The translations under genes were made by a program, and so were the position numbers. Positions 17,418-25,298 of a stretch of 64,000 nucleotides of DNA are shown piece after piece (positions within the stretch are counted from its first letter, which is position 1; each line of letters opens with the position of its first letter). The stretch is from Methylobacterium sp. WSM2598. GTDB taxonomy: Bacteria > Pseudomonadota > Alphaproteobacteria > Rhizobiales > Beijerinckiaceae. The stretch is from the NCBI RefSeq assembly GCF_000379105.1, contig NZ_KB900609.1, positions 7,101,345 through 7,165,344 of the forward strand. The letters are read 5' to 3'. A model generated the notes under the pieces. It had not been told where the DNA came from. It did no database searches and saw only the letters and a program-made list of their open reading frames with translations.

Positions 17418-18090
17418 ATGCCGAGCCGCAAGACCCTCTGCCAGCCTCGGAGCAGCGCCCTCCCGGGCGACCGCGTCCGGACCGCCCGGCCACGCCGCGC
17501 GGACCTGGTCGGGGGCTTGCGCCTGCGCTGCCCCGCGCGACTGCCGGTCGCCTTGGGTCCCGCGGTGACGGCCGGGACCCTGCTGATCTGCGGCCTGATG
17601 CCCTCCGCCATGCGCGACGACGCGTGGGCGCGGGCCGAGCAGGCCTCCCGGAACCTGCTGCAGGTCCTCGACCCCGAGACCCGGCGCAAGCTCCTGTTCG
17701 ACCGGGCGACGACCGCCCGCGACATCGGCGCGATGACGATCCGCGACGGGAACGGTGAGGCGGTCGCCGAATCCGTCGGCGGGCCGGCTCCGCCGGGCAA
17801 CACGGCCGACCGGCCCTACTTCCAGCGCCACCGGCAGGACTCGGACCTCGCCTCTCCATCAGCGGGCCCTCGGGGCGGCGCGGATCGCCGCCTCGGTCCA
17901 CGCCCGGGTCGCCGGCCTCGCCGTCGCGCAGGCGGGCCTCGGCCCCGGCTTCCTGACGGTGAGCATCGGCGTCGCGGTCGCCGGGACCGCCCGGAATCTC
18001 GCGGATCTCTACCGGCTCGCGGACGAGGCCCTGTACGCGGCCAAGGCCGGCGGCCGCAACCAGACCCGCTCGACCCCGGAGGCAGCCTGA
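17418..18090 (+). pseudogene. Diguanylate cyclase (sensor-GGDEF) with internal deletion
   Basis: Frame 1 (from ATG 17418) encodes a basic N-terminus, one membrane helix (LPVALGPAVTAGTLLICGLM), and the start of a periplasmic sensor domain with LLFDRATTARDIGAMTIRDG and DRPYFQRHRQDSDL. Near 17,855 this frame loses sense, and frame 2 continues with the C-terminal end of a GGDEF domain: LGAARIAASVHARVAGL, FLTVSIGVAVAG, LYRLADEALYAAKAGGRNQ. The rest of the sensor, the second membrane helix and the whole active site (GGDEF motif, metal ligands) are missing. This is best explained by a deletion that also shifted the frame. It cannot make c-di-GMP. Confidence 0.8.
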
Positions 18091-18539
18091 TCCCGGCCGG
18101 TGCGCCCGGCCCGGCGCAGCAGGCAGCTCGTCGGGAATTCGCCGACCGGCACGGCCGTGCAGGTGATCGCCACCGGCCCGGCCCGTCCGGAAGCCGGGCC
18201 GCCTCCCTCCCGGGCCGCGCGATGCAGCACGAGGGCGAGGCGTTCCGCCTCCTCGGCGCGCGCCCCGGCCAGGGCCTGCGCGGCGAGCCCGACGAGGACG
18301 AAGGTGGCGCGGCTCGGCTCGGCGAAGCGCGCGCGCAGGATCATCCGCCCGGGCGCCCGGCAATCGAGCAGCATCAGGTCCGCATCCGCCGCCCCGAAGG
18401 CGACGGTGCTGCCGCTGCGGCCCGCGATCGCCGCCCCGGTCACGGTCACGACCCGTCCGGCGAGCCGCGCGCAGGCATCGGCCCGGGCCTGGGACGCGAC
18501 CCCGAGACAGAGCAGGGCGGCGAGTCCGATCCGGCGCAT
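18009..18539 (-). CDS. Secreted hypothetical protein
   Basis: This 176-aa protein has a signal peptide (MRRIGLAALLCLGVASQARA, cleaved before DACARLAG). The mature part has a pair of Cys residues (LLDCRAPG and ITCTAVPVG/SCLLRR), consistent with disulfides in the periplasm. No family is recognised. The last 80 bp overlap, on the opposite strand, the end of the diguanylate cyclase remnant, so its C-terminal tail may be a read-through product of that deletion. The ATG at 18539 is preferred over 18554 because the signal peptide starts there. Confidence 0.6.
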   Translation of the reverse strand: MRRIGLAALLCLGVASQARADACARLAGRVVTVTGAAIAGRSGSTVAFGAADADLMLLDCRAPGRMILRARFAEPSRATFVLVGLAAQALAGARAEEAERLALVLHRAAREGGGPASGRAGPVAITCTAVPVGEFPTSCLLRRAGRTGRDQAASGVERVWLRPPALAAYRASSASR

Positions 18540-18726
18540 GAGTCCCTCCTCCACCGCCGCGAGCCTGCGGCTGGCGGCCGCGCTGGGTCAAGCGAGGCGG
18601 GACGCCCCGCCGCGCCCCGTCATGCCCGCAATCCCCAGCCAAGGACCGGCCTAAGTCGCCGCTGCTGACACTTTCTCCGGGCCGGGGCACGCATACTGCG
18701 CGCCGAACGGCCAAGGTGGAGGCGGC

Positions 18727-19698
18727 GTGGGACAGAGGATCGTCAGCGGCCTGATCGGCCTCGCCGCGCTCGTCGCGGTGGCGAGCCCGCTCGTGCTGAT
18801 CCTGCTCCTCGATCCGCGCGTCGGCCTTGTCGCCCGCCGCCCCGCCCCGGCTCCCGCGCCGGCGGTGCAGGCGGCGGCGCCCGCAAGCCCCGGCCCTGCC
18901 GCCCCCGCGCCGCCCGCCGCCTGCGCCCCCTGCGCGCAGGGCGAGGCGCTTCGGCCCTCGGTTCCGCCGGACGCGCCCGCAGAGCCGCCGGAGCGGGACG
19001 CGCGCCCGCCGGAGCGGCCGGCGGGGCTTCCGGAGCGGCCGGCGGCGCCGCCCTCCCCCGATCCGCCGGAGCGGCGCGAGGCGACGCGGGGCGGCGCTCC
19101 CTCGCCCGAGATCGCGACGCCCGACATCGCCGCCGAGCGCCGGGCGCAGCGCGGCCGCCTGCTCGGCTTCGTGGCCCATCCCGACCGCGTCTCGGGCTCG
19201 GCCGCGTGGCTGGACGTGATCGGGCTCAGCTTCACGGAGCCGCGGTCCGGCGAGGCGCGGGCCTACCGCCCCCTGTCCGTCGACCTGACCGAGGCGCCGG
19301 ACCGCGCCGTCCTGCTGCTGACCGACCAGCCCCTGGCGCTCACGCTGGCGACGACGCCGCCCGCGCGGGCGGGCGCGCTCGGCGTCGAATCCCTCGCCGC
19401 CTTCGACCTCGCGCAGGGGCGCCCCGACCTGCTGGCCGGCTTCCGCAGCGCCGCCTTCGGGACCGGGGAGATCGCGCCGCTCCTCGGCCCGGTCCGCTTC
19501 GGCCGCCAGACCCTCGCGCGGTTCTGCGGGGCGTTGCGGCTCTGGTCTGGCCGGTACGGGCTCGCCCTGGAGCGGCTGCGCTACACGCTGATCGAGAATG
19601 CCGGCCAGGTCCGGCTTGAGGGGGACCGCGTCCGCTCGGACGGGACCGGGCGCGGGCGCGTCTCCGGGCGACGCCTCGCGGTGCTGTGCAGCCCCTGA
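18727..19698 (+). CDS. Membrane-anchored hypothetical protein with Pro/Ala linker
   Basis: The 323-aa product starts with one transmembrane helix (LIGLAALVAVASPLVLILLL). A Pro/Ala/Glu/Arg-rich linker follows (about residues 38-140, with repeated PERPA units). After it comes a folded domain of about 180 residues (GRLLGFVAHPDRVSGSAAWL ... RRLAVLCSP) that I do not recognise. The topology suggests a periplasmic domain held away from the membrane by the linker. The start is GTG 18727, preceded by GGTGGAGG. The stop lies at the boundary of a palindromic element, and a 15-bp sequence ending in this stop codon is repeated on the far side of the element. Confidence 0.6.
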   Translation: MGQRIVSGLIGLAALVAVASPLVLILLLDPRVGLVARRPAPAPAPAVQAAAPASPGPAAPAPPAACAPCAQGEALRPSVPPDAPAEPPERDARPPERPAGLPERPAAPPSPDPPERREATRGGAPSPEIATPDIAAERRAQRGRLLGFVAHPDRVSGSAAWLDVIGLSFTEPRSGEARAYRPLSVDLTEAPDRAVLLLTDQPLALTLATTPPARAGALGVESLAAFDLAQGRPDLLAGFRSAAFGTGEIAPLLGPVRFGRQTLARFCGALRLWSGRYGLALERLRYTLIENAGQVRLEGDRVRSDGTGRGRVSGRRLAVLCSP

Positions 19699-19810
19699 TA
19701 CCAAATCCGCTTGATCCCTTCGGGATGGCGGATTTGGGCTTCGCTCAGGCGCCGCGCAGGCGTGTGATCCGGGATCCGCTTCGATCAAGCGGATCCCGGA
19801 TCATGCGGGC
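19699..19810. repeat. Composite palindromic element, copy 1, flanked by a 15-bp direct repeat
   Basis: It has three modules. First is a nested hairpin with outer arms AAATCCGC/GCGGATTT and an inner GATCCCTTCGGGATG. Second is the linker GGGCTTCGCTCAGGCGCCGCG. Third is a perfect 17-bp stem, TGATCCGGGATCCGCTT (19765-19781), 5-base loop, and its complement (19787-19803). CTGTGCAGCCCCTGA occurs at 19684-19698 and again at 19811-19825, exactly bordering the element, like a target-site duplication. Related copies are at 27,722, 28,739, 37,684, 48,056, 52,803 and 62,017. Confidence 0.8.
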
Positions 19811-19832
19811 CTGTGCAGCCCCTGACGCGGGA

Positions 19833-19860
19833 AGGGCCGGCCCCTCGCGGAGCCGGCCCT
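19833..19860. terminator. Hairpin between convergent genes
   Basis: AGGGCCGGC (19833-19841) pairs perfectly with GCCGGCCCT (19852-19860) around a 10-base loop. It lies downstream of the htrA stop (minus strand) and of the anchored-protein gene (plus strand). It is likely a shared terminator, without a T-run. Confidence 0.55.
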
Positions 19861-19894
19861 CGTCCCTGACGGGCCTCGCCGTGAGGCCGGCGGA

Positions 19895-21409
19895 TCAGCC
19901 GTTGCGGTTCTGGAGGGCGATGGCGACGAAGCGCGTGCCCTTGTCGCTCTTCACCCGCATCAGCACGGCCTTGCGGCCGTCGCGCTCGGCGGCCCGGATC
20001 CGGCCCTGCACGTCGGAGACCGAGGAGACCGGCTGGCCGCCGACGTCGAGGATGACGTCGCCGGGCTCGATGCCCTTGGCCGCCGCCGGGCCGTCCGGAT
20101 CGACGTTCACCACCGCCACGCCCTCCTGGCCGGCGCCCACCGCGTCGGCGGGCGCGAGGCTCAGGCCGAGCCGCGGCTGCGCGTCCGAGCCCCGCCCGCG
20201 CTCCTCCCGGGCCGCGACCCGGGTGTCGTTCGGCAGGGTCGCGAGTTCGACCGTCGCGGTGTCGGTCTTGCCGCCGCGCAGGTAGGACAGCTGGACCTTG
20301 GTGCCCGGCTTCATCGAGGCGATCCGGCGCGACAATTCGCGCGCGTCGCCGACCGGATCCCCGTTCACCGCCTGGACCACGTCGCCGGACTTCAGGCCCG
20401 CCTTGGCGGCCGGCGTGCCGTCCTGGGCGCTGGTGACGAGCGCGCCCTTCGCCTTGTCGAGGCCGAGCCCCTCGGCGATGTCCTTGGTGACGGGCTGGAT
20501 CTGGAGGCCCAGATAGCCGCGGGCGACCTTGCCGTCCGTCCGCAGCTGGTCGACGACCGCCTGCACCGTCTCGGAGGGGATGGCGAAGGCGAGGCCCACA
20601 TTGCCGCCCGACGGCGAGGCGATGGCAGTGTTCACGCCGACGACCTCGCCCGACACGTTGAAGGTCGGGCCGCCCGAATTGCCCTTGTTGATCGGCGCAT
20701 CGATCTGCAGGAAGTCGTCGTAGGGCCCGGCGCCGATGTCGCGGCCGCGGGCCGAGACGATGCCGGCCGTGACGGTGCCGCCGAGGCCGAAGGGGTTGCC
20801 GATCGCCACCACCCAGTCGCCGACCTGCGGCGCGCCGTGCGCGAGCCTCACGTAGGGGAAGGAGCCGTTGCCCTCCGTGACCTTGAGCAGCGCGAGGTCG
20901 GTCTTCGGGTCGGTGCCGACCACCTTGGCGTCGAGGGTGCGGCCGTCGTCGAGGGTGACCTCCACCGACTTGGCGTTCTCGACCACGTGGTTGTTGGTGA
21001 CGACGTAGCCGTCCGCCGAGATGAAGAAGCCCGAGCCCTGCGCGGCGCGGCCGCCGTTGCGGTGCGGCCGGTTGGGCATGCCGTTCTCGCCGAAGCGGCG
21101 GAAGAACTCGCGCAGCTGCGGCGGCACGTTCTGGCCGCCGGGGCCGCCCTCCTTGTCATCCGCCGCGTCGTCCTTGAGCTTGACCTTCACCGAGACGACG
21201 CCGGGCTTCACCCGGTTGACGATCGGCGCGAAGCTGCCCGGCGGGTGCTCGGGGGCGGTGATCGGGGTCTGCGGCAGGGCCTGGGCGAGGACCGGCGTGC
21301 TCGGCGGCAGGAAGGCGGAGCCGAGCGCGCCCGTCGCCACGAGCGTCACGGCGGCCACGGACGCGAGCGCCTTGCGATGGAGACGGGAGGCGGGAACGGG
21401 CTCGGACAT
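19895..21409 (-). CDS. htrA: Do-family periplasmic serine protease (HtrA/DegP type)
   Basis: This periplasmic ATP-independent protease/chaperone degrades misfolded envelope proteins. The 504-aa product has an N-terminal signal/anchor segment (ALASVAAVTLVATGALGSAF), then a trypsin-like domain with the triad His141 (VTNNHVVENA), Asp171 (DPKTDLALLKV) and Ser245 (INKGNSGGPTF), and two PDZ domains. I prefer ATG 21409 to the in-frame TTG 21415; GGAGG is 10 bases upstream. It stands alone and is convergent with the gene before it. Confidence 0.95.
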   Translation of the reverse strand: MSEPVPASRLHRKALASVAAVTLVATGALGSAFLPPSTPVLAQALPQTPITAPEHPPGSFAPIVNRVKPGVVSVKVKLKDDAADDKEGGPGGQNVPPQLREFFRRFGENGMPNRPHRNGGRAAQGSGFFISADGYVVTNNHVVENAKSVEVTLDDGRTLDAKVVGTDPKTDLALLKVTEGNGSFPYVRLAHGAPQVGDWVVAIGNPFGLGGTVTAGIVSARGRDIGAGPYDDFLQIDAPINKGNSGGPTFNVSGEVVGVNTAIASPSGGNVGLAFAIPSETVQAVVDQLRTDGKVARGYLGLQIQPVTKDIAEGLGLDKAKGALVTSAQDGTPAAKAGLKSGDVVQAVNGDPVGDARELSRRIASMKPGTKVQLSYLRGGKTDTATVELATLPNDTRVAAREERGRGSDAQPRLGLSLAPADAVGAGQEGVAVVNVDPDGPAAAKGIEPGDVILDVGGQPVSSVSDVQGRIRAAERDGRKAVLMRVKSDKGTRFVAIALQNRNG

Positions 21410-21584
21410 GGTCAAGATTCCTCCGGATCGGCGGGAGGGCGCGGCGGCCGATCGGCCCCGCGGCCCTGATCTGATGAGGCCATTCTCGGAGGAGCGCCCT
21501 GACCGGCCCGTGGCCCGCAGATTACGGATTCGTCAGGTGGCGCGGGTGCCGGGCCGGCGCCCCGCCCTCGTCGGCGTTCCGCCC

Positions 21585-21908
21585 TCATCCCCGCGGCCCG
21601 AGCAGGACGACGGCGCTGCCCGCGAGGCAGAGCGCCGCGCCGCCGAGATCCCAGCGGTCCGGCCGCTGTCCCTCCGCGGCCCAGAGCCAGAGGAGCGAGG
21701 CCGCCACGTAGACGCCCCCGTAGGCGGCGTAGGCCCGGCCCGCGGCCGCGCTCTCGACCCGCGTCAGCAGCACGGCGAAGAGGATCAGGGACGCGAGGCC
21801 CGGGCCGAGCCAGAGGGGCGAGCGGCCGAGGCGCAGCCACGCCCAGATTGCGAAGCAGCCGGCGATCTCGGCGAGGGCCGCGAGGGCGTAGGCGAGGAGC
21901 GTCGTCAT
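21585..21908 (-). CDS. ynfA: YnfA/UPF0060-family membrane protein
   Basis: The 107-aa protein has four hydrophobic helices and the family pattern AEIAGCFAIWAWLRLGRSPL, AAGRAYAAYGGVYVAASLLW, and DRWDLGGAALCLAGSAVVLL. The family is related to small multidrug resistance exporters and is often annotated as a small inner-membrane transporter. Its real substrate is not established. The start codon ATG at 21908 fits the family N-terminus. The large cyclase-ATPase gene upstream ends 58 bp before this start in the same direction. Confidence 0.9.
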   Translation of the reverse strand: MTTLLAYALAALAEIAGCFAIWAWLRLGRSPLWLGPGLASLILFAVLLTRVESAAAGRAYAAYGGVYVAASLLWLWAAEGQRPDRWDLGGAALCLAGSAVVLLGPRG

Positions 21909-21966
21909 GCGGGAGCCGTAGCACGGGCCCCCCGTCCTGGCGCGAGGACGGGGCGCCCCGCCCGCG

Positions 21967-24900
21967 TCACGCGCCCCGCAGCAGCGCCCGGACCCGGTCC
22001 GGTCCCGCGGCCCCGGGCGTCGCCAGGGCCGCGAGATCCCCCTCCGCCCGCGCCCGCAGGAGGTCCGCCCCCACGGCCCGCGCCGCCGCGACCGCCTCGC
22101 CGAGCCGGTCGGCGGCCCCGCCCTCGTCGCAGGCGAGGGCGCAGAGGCCGCGCAGCCGCAGCAGCATCGGCGCGAACACGGCCTGGCCCGTCTCGGCGAT
22201 CTCGTCGAGGGCGATCCGGACCTGCTCCCGCGCCGGTGCCGGGTCCCCGCACAGGAGGAGCGCCTCGGCGGCGAGCCCGCGCAGCTGCGGCAGGCCCAGG
22301 CGGGTGCGCGTCGCCGCATCGGCGATGTCGCGGAGGATCTCGGCGGCGCGGTCGGCCCGCTCGGGCCCGGTCGCGCCCGACCACGCCAGGAACACCTTGC
22401 AGTGCAGGCCCCAGGCCGCGATGGCGTGGGCCCGGCAATAGGCGAAGCCCTCCGCCGCCACCGCCCCGGTCGCGGCCCGGTCGCCGCGGTAATGGTGGAC
22501 GTAGGCCGCCGCGGCGTAGGCCCAGCCGATGCTCGCCGGATGGCCGAGGCGCCGCGCGTCGCGCAGGTTCGCCTCCGTCATCGCCACGGCCTCGTCGGGA
22601 TGCCCCTGGACGCAGAGGAGCACGCTCTCGAACCCCGCCGCCCCGACCTGGCAATCCGCCCCGAAGATCGGTGCCAGGCCCCGGTGAGGGTCGGGCCGGT
22701 AGAGGCGGCGGACCTCGCCGAAATGCGCCCTCGCGCCCGGCAGGTCGCCGCGGAAGAAGCCCACATAGCCCAGCATGCGGTGGGCTTGGCAGAGATGGGT
22801 CGGGTCGCCGGCGCCGCGCGCCAGGGCCAGGGCCTCCCGGGCCGAGGCCTCCGCCGGCCCGAAGCGGGCCGCGAAATGGTGGCCGGAGAACACGCCCCAG
22901 AGCAGGGCGAAGCGCTCCTCCGGGTCGGTGAGATGCGCGGCGAGGTCGTGCGCCCGGGCATAGGCCGCCACCGTATCGCCGTGGGCGGGCCCCTTCACCA
23001 CGTAGAAGGATTGGGCGAGCCCGAGATGGAGCCGCGCCGCGAGCGGGCCGTGGGCCGCCGCTGCCGGCTCCGCCAAGTCCGCCCGTGCCAAGTCCGCCCG
23101 TGCCAAGTCCGCCCGTGCCAAGTCCGCCCGTGCCAAGTCCGCCCGTGCCAAGTCCGCCGGTGTCGAGTCCGCCCGCGCGAGATCGTCCAGCCCGGCGCGG
23201 AAATGCTGGATCGCCTCCGGGTTGGCGAAGCGTGCCGCCGCCCGCTGCCCGGCCCGCAGGGAGGCGGCGGCGGCGCGCAGGAAGGCCCGCGCCCCGCGCA
23301 GGTGATGCGCGAGGGTCTCGGGCTCGGTCTCGGCGAGGTCCGGGCAATCCTCCTCGATCACCGCGGCGATGCGGCCGTGCAGCGCCCGGCGGCTCGCCCG
23401 CAGCAGGCTCTCGTAGGCGGCATCCTGCACCAGCGCGTGCTTGAACTGGTAGGTCGCGCCGGCGCCGCCGGGCTGTTCCAGCAGGAGGCCGGCCTGGACG
23501 ATCTCCGCCAGCGCCGCGGCGATCTCCTCCTCGTCCCGCTCGGCGACCCGCTCGAGCATGCGCCGCGAGAAGGAGCGCCCGAGGGCGGCCCCGACCTGGG
23601 CCACGGGCTTGGCGCGGCCGAGGCGGTCGAGGCGCGCCATGATGATGTCCTGCAGGGTCGCGGGCACGCGCGGCGCCTCGCCGCCCCCGTCCCGCGGCCG
23701 GTCCGCGGCGTCGCGCTCCTCCAGCACGGCGCTGGTCAGCTCCTCGATGAAGAGCGGCACGCCGTCGGCCTTGGCGACGATGGCGCGCCGCGCCTCGGGC
23801 GCGAGGGGCCGGCCGCGCGCCACGCCGCGCACGAGATCCTCCGCCTCCCCGGGGGCGAGGCCCGACAGGGACAGCCGGTGCACGCCGGCCGCTTCGGCCC
23901 AGGGCGGCCGCAGGCCAGCCGCTTCGGCCCAGGCCGGCCGGTATTCGGGCCGCGCGGTGACGAGCAGGAGCAGCCGCCGGCCGGCGAGCCGCCCGATGAC
24001 CAGCCGGGCCAGCTCCTCGGTGGTCGGATCGGCCCATTGCGCGTCCTCCACGGCCATCACCACGGGGCGGCGGGCGGCGAGCCCGATCACCTCCTCGGCG
24101 AGGAGGGCCAGGGTCGCGGCCTTGCGCTGGTCGGCGGTCGGCTCCGGCCCGGCCGGGGCGCCGTCGAGGGCCACGGAGAGGAGATGCGCGAGGAGCTCCG
24201 CCCCCTCGGCCCGGCGCTCCGGCGCGAGGAGCCGCTCCAGCTTCTCCCGGCGCGCCGCGGGCGGATCCGCGGGGGCGATCCGGGCGATGCGGCGCAGATG
24301 GGCGACCAGCGGGTAGAGCGGGCTGTGGGTGTGGCGCGGGGAGCATTGGAGCCCGATGCGGATGACCTCCGCCTCCGCGAGCCGGGCGGTCCAGGCCCGC
24401 AGCAGGGCCGACTTGCCGATCCCGGGCTCGCCGCCCACCAGCACGACCTGCCCGCTTCCCCGCTTGGCCTCCTCCCAGGCGGCGGAGAGTCGGGCGAGTT
24501 CCTCGTCCCGCCCGACATGGACGCTGCCGTTGCGGCGGGCATCGGAGCGGGCGGCGTCCTCGCGGGCCCCCTCGACCCGCCACAGCACCACCGCCTCGGC
24601 GATGCCCTTGAGCCGGTGGGGGCCGAGATCGGTCAGGTCGAACAGGGAGCCGAGCAGGCGGCGGGTGGCGTCCGCGATCAGGAGGGTGCCGGGCGAGGCG
24701 ACCGCCTGGATGCGCGAGGCGAGGTTCGGCACCTGCCCGACGACCCCGGCGCTGCCCGAGCCGGCGTCCTCGACCACGACGAGGCCCGTCGCGACGCCGA
24801 TGCGGACCTGGGCCGGTCCCGCGGGCGGGCCCCCGGCGGTCTCGGGCGGGGTGCGCAGGGAGGACATCCGGCGCAGGATCTCCAGCCCCGCCCGCACGGC

Positions 24901-25179
24901 CGCCTCGACGCTGTCCTCCTGGGCGACCGGGAAGCCGAAGTAGCTGACGACGCCGTCGCCCTGGAACTGCGCCACCGTCCCGCCGTGGCGCCGCACGATC
25001 TCGGCGCAGAGGGCCTGGTAGGCCCGCAGCACGTCGCGGAGATCCTCCGGGTCGAGGCGCGAGGCCAGGGCCGTCGAATCGACGAGGTCGCAGAACATCA
25101 CGGTGAGCTGCCGCCGTTCGGGCGGGCCGGACAGGCCCGCCGCCTCGGCGCGCCGCTCCCGAGCGTGCCGGGCCGACAT
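21967..25179 (-). CDS. Class III cyclase - AAA ATPase - TPR regulator
   Basis: This is a 1,070-aa multidomain protein. Near residues 20-190 is a class III cyclase domain (RRQLTVMFCDLVDSTALASR with a metal Asp; FQGDGVVSYFGFP with the second Asp; VPNLASRIQAVASPGTLLI). Next comes an AAA/STAND-like ATPase with Walker A GGEPGIGKSALL and VVMAVEDAQWADPTTEEL (Walker B), then a long helical TPR-like region. Such proteins are thought to be large signal-responsive cyclases or regulators. A run of ADLAR pentapeptides sits at about residues 667-702, encoded by a 15-bp minisatellite. I chose the inner ATG because the 39 upstream codons encode no conserved sequence. It is 119 bp downstream of the P450 gene and in the same direction. 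Confidence 0.85.
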   Translation of the reverse strand: MSARHARERRAEAAGLSGPPERRQLTVMFCDLVDSTALASRLDPEDLRDVLRAYQALCAEIVRRHGGTVAQFQGDGVVSYFGFPVAQEDSVEAAVRAGLEILRRMSSLRTPPETAGGPPAGPAQVRIGVATGLVVVEDAGSGSAGVVGQVPNLASRIQAVASPGTLLIADATRRLLGSLFDLTDLGPHRLKGIAEAVVLWRVEGAREDAARSDARRNGSVHVGRDEELARLSAAWEEAKRGSGQVVLVGGEPGIGKSALLRAWTARLAEAEVIRIGLQCSPRHTHSPLYPLVAHLRRIARIAPADPPAARREKLERLLAPERRAEGAELLAHLLSVALDGAPAGPEPTADQRKAATLALLAEEVIGLAARRPVVMAVEDAQWADPTTEELARLVIGRLAGRRLLLLVTARPEYRPAWAEAAGLRPPWAEAAGVHRLSLSGLAPGEAEDLVRGVARGRPLAPEARRAIVAKADGVPLFIEELTSAVLEERDAADRPRDGGGEAPRVPATLQDIIMARLDRLGRAKPVAQVGAALGRSFSRRMLERVAERDEEEIAAALAEIVQAGLLLEQPGGAGATYQFKHALVQDAAYESLLRASRRALHGRIAAVIEEDCPDLAETEPETLAHHLRGARAFLRAAAASLRAGQRAAARFANPEAIQHFRAGLDDLARADSTPADLARADLARADLARADLARADLARADLAEPAAAAHGPLAARLHLGLAQSFYVVKGPAHGDTVAAYARAHDLAAHLTDPEERFALLWGVFSGHHFAARFGPAEASAREALALARGAGDPTHLCQAHRMLGYVGFFRGDLPGARAHFGEVRRLYRPDPHRGLAPIFGADCQVGAAGFESVLLCVQGHPDEAVAMTEANLRDARRLGHPASIGWAYAAAAYVHHYRGDRAATGAVAAEGFAYCRAHAIAAWGLHCKVFLAWSGATGPERADRAAEILRDIADAATRTRLGLPQLRGLAAEALLLCGDPAPAREQVRIALDEIAETGQAVFAPMLLRLRGLCALACDEGGAADRLGEAVAAARAVGADLLRARAEGDLAALATPGAAGPDRVRALLRGA
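23072..23176 (-). repeat. 15-bp coding minisatellite, 7 units (ADLAR repeats)
   Basis: Five identical units GCCAAGTCCGCCCGT (23072-23146) are followed by GCCAAGTCCGCCGGT and GTCGAGTCCGCCCGC. On the coding strand each unit gives Ala-Asp-Leu-Ala-Arg, the pentapeptide-repeat pattern A(D/N)LxX. The near-perfect identity at DNA level points to recent copy-number change. The unit is a multiple of three, so the frame is kept whatever the number. Confidence 0.95.
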
Positions 25180-25298
25180 CAGCTTCCGCCCCGCGCGGCA
25201 CCGGCGCTCCTGCGCACCGCGGCCCTCACGCTCAACGCACGCCTCCCCGTTGGGCCGCGCCCGGCGGCCGGTCCCGGCTTGGCGCCGGGACCGCAATC

